Below, piece after piece: positions 48,706 to 53,876 of a DNA stretch of 53,876 nt. Origin of the DNA: Cryptosporangium phraense. Its GTDB lineage: Bacteria; Actinomycetota; Actinomycetes; Mycobacteriales; Cryptosporangiaceae. How positions within the stretch are numbered: the stretch's first letter is position 1; each line of letters starts with the position of its first letter. The notes below the pieces were generated by a model. It was given only the letters and a program-made list of their open reading frames with translations, made no database searches and had not been told where the DNA came from. The DNA lies in NCBI RefSeq assembly GCF_006912135.1, contig NZ_VIRS01000044.1:1-53876 (forward strand). Reading direction: 5' to 3'. The position numbers and the translations under genes were made by a program.

Positions 48706-48717
48706 CGGACTAGACCA
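48706..48717. promoter_or_regulatory. dre-like operator box of the GntR gene
   Basis: Minus strand TGGTCTAGTCCG, matching 10 of 12 positions of the DasR-responsive element TGGTCTAGACCA. It overlaps the -10 (TCTAGT) of a promoter with -35 TTGACG at 48738-48733 and an 18-bp spacer. An extra palindrome CTGGTCCAG (48695-48703) follows. Confidence 0.7.
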
Positions 48718-48738
48718 CTTCACGCGGGCGTCCGTCAA
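48709..48738 (-). promoter_or_regulatory. Promoter of the gntR-nagZ operon
   Basis: Minus strand -35 TTGACG (48738-48733), 18-bp spacer and -10 TCTAGT (48714-48709), inside the dre-like box; autoregulation is likely. Confidence 0.5.
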
Positions 48739-48762
48739 GCGTCCGGCTGCCACACTGGGGCG

Positions 48763-49932
48763 ATGCTCCCGGCCCTGATCGCTCGTTATGCCGACCGATT
48801 GCACGCGGCGATCGGATCCGACCACCACGTCGCCTCCCCGCTCGGCGCCTGGCTGGTGCTGGCCCTGGCCGCGGGCGCGCGTCCGGATCCGGCTCTCGAG
48901 GACGCGCTCGGCTGCTCGGCCGCCGACGCCCGCGGGTACGCGTCCGCATTGCTGGAGAAGCCCCACCCGGCGGTCGGCGCGGCCGCGGCCGTCTGGACCA
49001 GGGCGGACCGCCGGACGCCTGCGCTGCAGGCGTGGGAGGCCGGGCTGAGCGCCGCGGTCGAGCGCGGGCCGGTCCCGTCCCAGGCCGACGCGGACGCCTG
49101 GACCGCCGGACGCACCGGCGGGCTGATCGAGAAGTTCCCGCTCCCGCTCGACGCGCAGACGGTCCTGGTGCTGGCGTCGGCGCTGGCCACCGACGTGGAC
49201 TGGGCCGAGCCGTTCGAGGACGTCCCGGCGAGCGCGCTCGGCCGGACCGACTGGGAGCTGACGACCGTGCTGCGGTCGGCGCCGACGCACCAGGCCTGGA
49301 TCGCGGCCGACCCGGAGGCCGGCGACATCGCGGTGCACCGTGCGGCGAGCGGCGACGCGGAGCCGATCTCGGTCGTATCGGTGATCGCGGCGCCGGACGT
49401 GCCGCCGCTCACCGTGCTGCGCGCGGCCCACCGGGCGGCGGACGACGACCGGCGCTCGCTGTTCGACCTGCCACTCGGCGACGGCCACGCCTGGACGCTG
49501 GCCGAGGAGCCGGTCCGGACGACGTCCCGGACCGGCCGGGAGGAGCGCTGCGAGGCGATCCTCCCGGCCTGGGACGCCGAGAGCACGCACGACCTGATGG
49601 ACGCAGGCTTCCGGGAGGCGGCCGCGGCGCTGTTCTCGCTGCTCGCGCCGGAGGACGACCTCGAGGCCGAGGCCGTCCAGACCGCGCTGGCCCGGTACAC
49701 GAAGACCGGCTTCGCGGCGGCCGCGGTCACCGCGCTGGGCGTCCGGAGCCTGTCGTACGTCGAACCGCGGGACGGGGTGCGCCGCACCGCGACCCTGCGT
49801 TTCGGTCGCCCGTACGCAGTGGTCGCGGTGGCCAATCAGCCCGGTGGCCCCTGGGACCGCGTCCCGGTGTTCTCGGCCTGGGTCACCCAACCCTCCGGCC
49901 CTACACCCCCCACCCACCCACCCAGAACCTGA
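48763..49932 (+). CDS. Serpin-like protein
   Basis: A 389-aa protein, no signal peptide seen. Seen: features reminiscent of serpins, VLVLASALATDVDWAEPFEDV (like the serpin NAIFFKGxWxxxF block) and a C-terminal RFGRPYAVVAVANQPGGPWDRVPVFSAWV (like RPFLFLIxxxxTGxxLFxGRV), plus an N-terminal helix-rich half. The reactive-centre loop is short and not clearly identifiable, so inhibitory activity is doubtful. ATG at 48763; divergent from gntR. The family call rests on pattern memory only. Confidence 0.55.
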   Translation: MLPALIARYADRLHAAIGSDHHVASPLGAWLVLALAAGARPDPALEDALGCSAADARGYASALLEKPHPAVGAAAAVWTRADRRTPALQAWEAGLSAAVERGPVPSQADADAWTAGRTGGLIEKFPLPLDAQTVLVLASALATDVDWAEPFEDVPASALGRTDWELTTVLRSAPTHQAWIAADPEAGDIAVHRAASGDAEPISVVSVIAAPDVPPLTVLRAAHRAADDDRRSLFDLPLGDGHAWTLAEEPVRTTSRTGREERCEAILPAWDAESTHDLMDAGFREAAAALFSLLAPEDDLEAEAVQTALARYTKTGFAAAAVTALGVRSLSYVEPRDGVRRTATLRFGRPYAVVAVANQPGGPWDRVPVFSAWVTQPSGPTPPTHPPRT

Positions 49933-49935
49933 ATT

Positions 49936-51309
49936 TCATGCCATCCATATGGTCTTGACGTTGCAGAACTCGCGAATGCCCTGGTGGGAGAGCTCGCGCC
50001 CGTAGCCGGACGTCTTGATACCGCCGAACGGGAGCTCGGGGTACGACGTGACCATCCCGTTGACGAACACCGCACCGGCCTCGAGGTCGGTCACGAACCG
50101 CTCCTGCTCGGCCGGGTCGGTCGTCCAGGCGTTGGACCCGAGGCCGAAGTCGGTGGAGTTCGCGACCTCGATCGCCTCCTCGTAGGAGTTCACCCGGTAC
50201 AGGCCGGCGACCGGGCCGAAAACCTCCTCGTCGTACATCCGCATGTCCTTCGTGAGGCCGGCGACCACGGTCGGCGGGTACCACCAGCCGGGCTGGTCGG
50301 GCGCCTGGCCGCCGGTGAGCACGGTCGCGCCGTGCGCCTTCGCGTCCGCGACCAGCTCTTCGACGTCCCGGCGTCCCTGCTCGGTGGCGAGCGGACCGAC
50401 GTCGGTCTTCTCGTCCATCGGGTCACCGACGACGAGCGCGGCCATCCGCTCGACGAACGCGGTCGCGAACGCGTCGTAGACGTCGGTGTGGACGATGAAC
50501 CGCTTGGCGGCGATGCACGACTGACCGTTGTTCTGGCACCGGGCGGTGACCGCGACCTCGGCGGCCTTCTGCACGTCGGCACTCGGCATCACGACGAACG
50601 GGTCGCTGCCGCCCAGCTCCAGCACGGTCTTCTTCAGCTCGCGGCCGGCGATCGCGGCGACCGCCTTGCCCGCGCCCTCGCTACCGGTGAGCGTGGCGGC
50701 TGTCACTCGCTTGTCTTTGAGGACCGCTTCGACCTGCGCCGATCCGATCAGCAGGGTCTGGAACGACCCCTCCGGGAAGCCGGCCCGGCGGAACAGGTCC
50801 TCCATGAACAGCGCGGTCTGCGGCACGTTCGACGCGTGCTTGAGCAGCCCGACGTTGCCCGCCATCAGCGCCGGGGCGGCGAACCGCATCGCCTGCCAGA
50901 GCGGGAAGTTCCAGGGCATGACCGCGAGCACCGGGCCCAGCGGCTGGTAGCGCACGTAGGCCTGGCGGGCCTTGACCAGCGCCGGGTCGATCGGTTCGTC
51001 GGCCAGGAACTGCTCGGCGTGCTTGGCATAGAACCGGCAGGCCGTCGCGCACTTGGCGGTCTCGGCCTTCGCCGCGGTCAGCGTCTTGCCCATCTCGACG
51101 GTCATCACGCGGGCGATCTCGTCGCGCTCGGCGTCCAGGATGTCGGCGGCGGCGCGGAGCCAGGTCGCGCGCTGCTCGAACGTCGTCCGTCGCAGGGTCT
51201 CGAACGCGGTCGCGGCGCGGGCCAGGCTCGTCTCGATGTCCGCATCGGTGAGCGGGTCGTAGGTCTTGAGGACCCGGCCGTCGGTCGGGTCGATCGTCGC
51301 GATCGCCAC
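49936..51309 (-). CDS. gabD: NAD(P)-dependent succinate-semialdehyde dehydrogenase (aldehyde dehydrogenase family)
   Basis: A 457-aa ALDH. Seen: PLGPVLAVMPWNFPLWQAMRFAAPALMAGN, the ALDH Glu231 in VLELGGSDPF and catalytic Cys265 in NNGQSCIAAKR, then EEVFGPVAGLYRVNSYEEAIEVANST and SYPELPFGGIKTSGYGRE. The short (about 455 aa) GabD1/YneI layout and KHASNVPQTA segment point to succinate-semialdehyde oxidation to succinate (GABA pathway or TCA bypass), though related aldehydes are possible. ATG at 51309 is used. Convergent with the serpin-like gene with 3 nt between stops. Confidence 0.92.
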   Translation of the reverse strand: MAIATIDPTDGRVLKTYDPLTDADIETSLARAATAFETLRRTTFEQRATWLRAAADILDAERDEIARVMTVEMGKTLTAAKAETAKCATACRFYAKHAEQFLADEPIDPALVKARQAYVRYQPLGPVLAVMPWNFPLWQAMRFAAPALMAGNVGLLKHASNVPQTALFMEDLFRRAGFPEGSFQTLLIGSAQVEAVLKDKRVTAATLTGSEGAGKAVAAIAGRELKKTVLELGGSDPFVVMPSADVQKAAEVAVTARCQNNGQSCIAAKRFIVHTDVYDAFATAFVERMAALVVGDPMDEKTDVGPLATEQGRRDVEELVADAKAHGATVLTGGQAPDQPGWWYPPTVVAGLTKDMRMYDEEVFGPVAGLYRVNSYEEAIEVANSTDFGLGSNAWTTDPAEQERFVTDLEAGAVFVNGMVTSYPELPFGGIKTSGYGRELSHQGIREFCNVKTIWMA

Positions 51310-51401
51310 GGAGCGCCTCCTCGTTGTTCGGTGTCGCGTTCGACGTACCCAGGCCGACCCGCCGTGAACGGTCCTCTTAAATGTTCCAAATCGGTACTAC
51401 C

Positions 51402-51425
51402 GTCACTTTTAGGTACAAAAGTGAC
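51402..51425. promoter_or_regulatory. 24-bp inverted repeat upstream of the secreted serine hydrolase
   Basis: GTCACTTTT (51402-51410), AGGTAC spacer, AAAAGTGAC (51417-51425): perfect 9-bp arms, AT-rich, ending 12 nt before the GTG start at 51438. It could be an operator or an mRNA hairpin masking the ribosome binding site; GGTAC also occurs at 51393-51397. Confidence 0.65.
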
Positions 51426-51437
51426 TCGGAGAGTGCC

Positions 51438-52250
51438 GTGCGTCTACGTCTCGCGATCTGTGTCCTAGTTTCCCTCCTGGGCGGAGCGTTGGTGGTCGCT
51501 CCAGGCGTTGCCCGCGCTGACGGGTGTGTCGATGCGACCACCGGATTCGACTGCGACTTCGCGGCCCGCCTGGCCCGGGTGCAGAAGTACGTGGAGAGCC
51601 GGCCCGGGTATACCGGGGTCGCGGTGTCCGACGGCTGGCGCGACCGGGTCTGGCGCAACGAGTACGCCGACCGGCCGATCTACGCCGCCTCCACCGCGAA
51701 GCTGGCGATCGCGCTCGACATCCTGATGCGCCGCCACCGGGGTGAGGTCCAACTGTCCACCGACGACTGGCGCTGGCTCTACGCGGCGCTGGTGAGCAGC
51801 GACAACGGGGCCGCGAACCACCTCTGGAACCGGTATGGCGGCGCGTCGATGGTCGACCGTTGGAAGGACTACGGGATGACCGAGACCGGGTTCGTGCCCG
51901 GCCTCGAGCGGCACTGGGGCTCGATGAAGACGACCGCGGCCGACCTGCGCCGGCTGGTCCGGTACGTGGTGCGCGAGACGCCCAGCGAGGTGCGTCGCTA
52001 CCTGATGGCGCGGATGCGCGGGGTGGCCGACAACCAGCAGTGGGGCGTGTGGTCGGCTGGGTCGGGCTGGGTGCGCGGCAACAAGAACGGCTGGTTCCGG
52101 TACCGGGCCGGGTGGGTGCTCAACTCGGTCGGCTGGGTGGGGGCTCATCAGCGGTATCTCGTCGCGGTGATGGCCGATCAACGCTCCCGCGGGACCTACG
52201 CCTCCGGGGTGGAGACCACGTCCGAGGTCGCCCGCATCCTGTTCGCCTAG
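51438..52250 (+). CDS. Secreted beta-lactamase-fold serine hydrolase
   Basis: A 270-aa exported protein. Seen: signal peptide VRLRLAICVLVSLLGGALVV... with cleavage expected after ARA (about residue 27), then a class A-like fold with STAK (Ser85, Lys88), SDN (121-123) and a KNG in place of KTG near residue 213. The Lys-Asn-Gly variant and lack of an obvious Glu166 motif make a peptidoglycan serine peptidase-like role as likely as beta-lactam hydrolysis. GTG at 51438 has GGAG upstream; the earlier ATG at 51381 would place the palindrome inside the coding sequence. Stop shares CTAG with the opposing kinase gene. Confidence 0.82.
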   Translation: MRLRLAICVLVSLLGGALVVAPGVARADGCVDATTGFDCDFAARLARVQKYVESRPGYTGVAVSDGWRDRVWRNEYADRPIYAASTAKLAIALDILMRRHRGEVQLSTDDWRWLYAALVSSDNGAANHLWNRYGGASMVDRWKDYGMTETGFVPGLERHWGSMKTTAADLRRLVRYVVRETPSEVRRYLMARMRGVADNQQWGVWSAGSGWVRGNKNGWFRYRAGWVLNSVGWVGAHQRYLVAVMADQRSRGTYASGVETTSEVARILFA

Positions 52251-53876
52251 CCGGGGAGAGTGAACCAGAACGTGCTGCCGCCGCCGGGGTTGTCGTCGAC
52301 GCCGATCGTGCCGCCGTGGCGTTCGATCACCCGGCGGCAGATCGCCAGGCCCAGCCCGCTGCCGGAGTAGCCGCCGCTGCCCGCGCCCCGCTGGAACGCG
52401 TCGAAGACGCCGGCGCGCTCGGCGGCCGGGAGGCCGATCCCCCGGTCGGCGACCTCGATCCGCCAGCCGCTCCCGACCCACCGCCCGGTCACCGACACCC
52501 GCGGCGGCTGACCCGGTGCTGTGTACTTGAGCGCGTTGCCGATCAGGTTGTCGAGCACCTGCCGGATCATGTTCGCGTCCCCCGACACCACCGGCAGCTC
52601 CCCCACCACGACCCGCCGCGGATCGGCGTCCAGCCGGGCGGTCCGCTCCGTGACCACGTCCGCCACCAGGCGTCCGAGGTCGACCTCGGTCCGGCGGAGC
52701 TCGACCTGGTCCGCGGTCGCGTACCCGAGCAGGTCGGTCAGCATCCGGTCGGTGCGGGCGACCGCCGACCGCGCCCGGCCGAGAAACTCCGCGCTCTGCG
52801 CGTCGAGCTCGCCGTCGTCGGCCAGCACCTCCAGGTAGGCGGACGCGGCGGTGAGCGGCGTCCGGAGGTCGTGCGCCGCGACCCCGGCGAAGCCGGCCAG
52901 CTCGTTCTCCCGACGACGTAGTGCTCGCTCGACGTCCTCGCGCCGGGCGACGTCGGCCCGCAGCGCCGCCGTAGCGCGGTCGACGTCGGCCAGCGCGCGG
53001 GCGCGGGAGTGGCTGAGCGTGCCGACGAGCGAGGCCAGGAGCAGGGCGATCAGCGTGCCGGCGACGAGGACGACCGTGTCGAGGGTGCCGTCGGGGTGGA
53101 CGTAGCCGTCGATGGGGGCGACGGTGAGGAGCCAGGTGCGGCCGGCGACGTCGACGCGGCGGTGCTGTGCGTTCGTGTTCGTGTTTTCGGCGGTGACCGG
53201 GCTGGTGGCGCTGGCCGGGCCGGAGGCCGGGCTGGTGGCGGAGGCGCCGCTGGTCGTTGGCGTGCCGGGGGGCCAGCTGGCGACCCGCTGCGAGGTCGAA
53301 CCCTGAACGTCGCGGAGCTCGACCCGGACCTGGCCTGCAGCCGCGCGTTGCAGGGTCCGCTGGAGGAAGTCCTGGCCACGCATGCCCAGGACCAGCCACC
53401 CGCGGAGCTCACCGGTCCCGGCGTTCCCGAGCAACCGGACCGGCGACGCGACCACGAACGACAGCTGGCGCCGGGCGGCCGGCACCTGTTCGACGTCCCG
53501 GCGGAGGACGTAGGTCGCGCTGGCGGTGGGTTTGCCCCGTCGCAAGGCGAGGTCCATGGCTTGGCGGGCGGCCGGGATGGCCCCGGCGTCCCGTCCGATC
53601 CGAGCCGCGGTCCCGTCGAGCGTCCGGTTCAACACGACATACCGATGAGGCAGAGCCAGCACCCCGAGCGCGGAACCGGGCGCGGAACCCGGCGCAGAGC
53701 CGGGCGCGGAACCCGGCGCGGAACCGGGCGCGGAACCGGGCGCGGAACCGGGCGCGGCGCCGGGCGCGAGCGGGTCGGCGCGGCCTTCCGGGCCGCCCGC
53801 AGGCGGCCCCGCGGGCGGCCCGGAAGGCGCAGGCGTGGCCTGCGCGGGCAGCGTGGACCCGCCAGGCGCGGACCCG
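52247..53876 (-). CDS. CHASE-type sensor histidine kinase, N-terminus off the window
   Basis: At least 540 codons; the frame is open to the window edge, so the start lies outside. Seen from the N-terminal side: Ala/Pro/Gly-rich segment with (GSAP)n repeats, a CHASE-like sensor part (HRYVVLNRTLDGTAARIG... LSFVVASPVRLL... GWLVLGMRGQDFLQRTLQRAA), one helix (LDTVVLVAGTLIALLLASLVGTL), a HisKA helix with the acceptor His in FAGVAAHDLRTPL, and a HATPase (NLIGNALKYTAPG, DRGIGLP, SGLGLAI). An extracytoplasmic signal is likely. No response regulator is next to it in the window. Internal GTG 53662 is not the true start, because the open frame upstream continues the CHASE-side linker. Confidence 0.88.
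   Translation of the reverse strand, partial: GSAPGGSTLPAQATPAPSGPPAGPPAGGPEGRADPLAPGAAPGSAPGSAPGSAPGSAPGSAPGSAPGSALGVLALPHRYVVLNRTLDGTAARIGRDAGAIPAARQAMDLALRRGKPTASATYVLRRDVEQVPAARRQLSFVVASPVRLLGNAGTGELRGWLVLGMRGQDFLQRTLQRAAAGQVRVELRDVQGSTSQRVASWPPGTPTTSGASATSPASGPASATSPVTAENTNTNAQHRRVDVAGRTWLLTVAPIDGYVHPDGTLDTVVLVAGTLIALLLASLVGTLSHSRARALADVDRATAALRADVARREDVERALRRRENELAGFAGVAAHDLRTPLTAASAYLEVLADDGELDAQSAEFLGRARSAVARTDRMLTDLLGYATADQVELRRTEVDLGRLVADVVTERTARLDADPRRVVVGELPVVSGDANMIRQVLDNLIGNALKYTAPGQPPRVSVTGRWVGSGWRIEVADRGIGLPAAERAGVFDAFQRGAGSGGYSGSGLGLAICRRVIERHGGTIGVDDNPGGGSTFWFTLPG
53669..53764. repeat. 12-bp tandem repeat, eight copies
   Basis: Eight consecutive units of CGCGGAACCGGG type, from 53669 to 53764 (variants CGCGGAACCCGG, CGCAGAGCCGGG, CGCGGCGCCGGG). 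It encodes a GSAP tetrapeptide repeat on the minus strand in the kinase sensor region. Confidence 0.9.
53783..53828. repeat. 18-bp perfect inverted repeat inside the kinase reading frame
   Basis: GCCTTCCGGGCCGCCCGC (53783-53800) and its exact complement (53811-53828), with a 10-nt loop. Located in the kinase coding sequence next to the 12-bp repeats. No termination role is apparent as it is inside an open frame. Confidence 0.85.

Noticed and set aside
53669-53764. 12-bp repeats considered as CRISPR
   Set aside because: Units are contiguous without spacers, in frame and inside a kinase gene.

Overview
The window is about 54 kb of very GC-rich DNA with dense, often 4-nt-overlapping genes, GTG starts, several probable leaderless starts, lipoprotein solute-binding proteins, two MalT/LAL-type LuxR regulators and two carbohydrate ABC transporters without their own ATPase. 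All of this fits the chromosome of a soil-type, high-GC actinomycete (Actinomycetota). A FliA/WhiG-like promoter hints at a motile-spore genus, but the genus cannot be fixed from this sequence alone.

Layout. 1-2.6 kb: an Eis-like acetyltransferase, an NmrA/QorB-like reductase and its divergent HxlR regulator. 2.7-10.4 kb: a complete branched-chain-amino-acid-type ABC operon (livG-livF-livH-livM plus binding protein), preceded on the same strand by a 954-aa LuxR/LAL regulator. 10.4-13.8 kb: a DUF3533/YhgE-like membrane protein facing a probable STAS-acyltransferase-CorA operon. 13.8-15.4 kb: a small accessory spot with a C-terminally truncated tyrosine recombinase, a 16-bp direct repeat beside its start, and a decayed IS5-type transposase. 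15.4-21.5 kb: a LacI-controlled sugar ABC operon ending in a GH127 beta-L-arabinofuranosidase, with a readable promoter and operator. 21.4-28.1 kb: a beta-lactamase-fold lipoprotein, tandem paralogous membrane proteins, an MFS transporter with a strong terminator, two related small coiled-coil proteins behind a FliA-like promoter, and an aldo/keto reductase. 28.1-31.9 kb: a gene-poor gap, then a cyclic-nucleotide-domain histidine kinase paired with a receiver/thioredoxin-reductase-like fusion. 32-40.2 kb: NUDIX, epimerase, MarR with a 30-bp near-palindromic operator, a second LuxR/LAL regulator, small membrane proteins, an FAD/NAD(P)-binding protein and a luciferase-like flavin oxidoreductase. 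40.2-48.7 kb: a peptidoglycan/chitin amino-sugar recycling cluster (GntR-NagZ; binding protein-2 permeases-SIS deaminase-MurQ-NagA) with DasR-like operator boxes. 48.8-53.9 kb: a serpin-like protein, a succinate-semialdehyde dehydrogenase, a second secreted beta-lactamase-fold protein and a CHASE-type histidine kinase that runs off the window end.

How the parts work together. The two sugar clusters each couple a specific regulator, a binding protein and two permeases to intracellular hydrolysis: arabinofuranosides by GH127, and GlcNAc-MurNAc-type material by NagZ, MurQ, NagA and the SIS protein. Both must borrow an ATPase encoded elsewhere (MsiK type). The kinase/REC-TrxR pair looks like a redox- or cyclic-nucleotide-linked two-component system with an enzyme-like, cysteine-free output domain. 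No tRNA, rRNA, CRISPR array or intact mobile element was seen.
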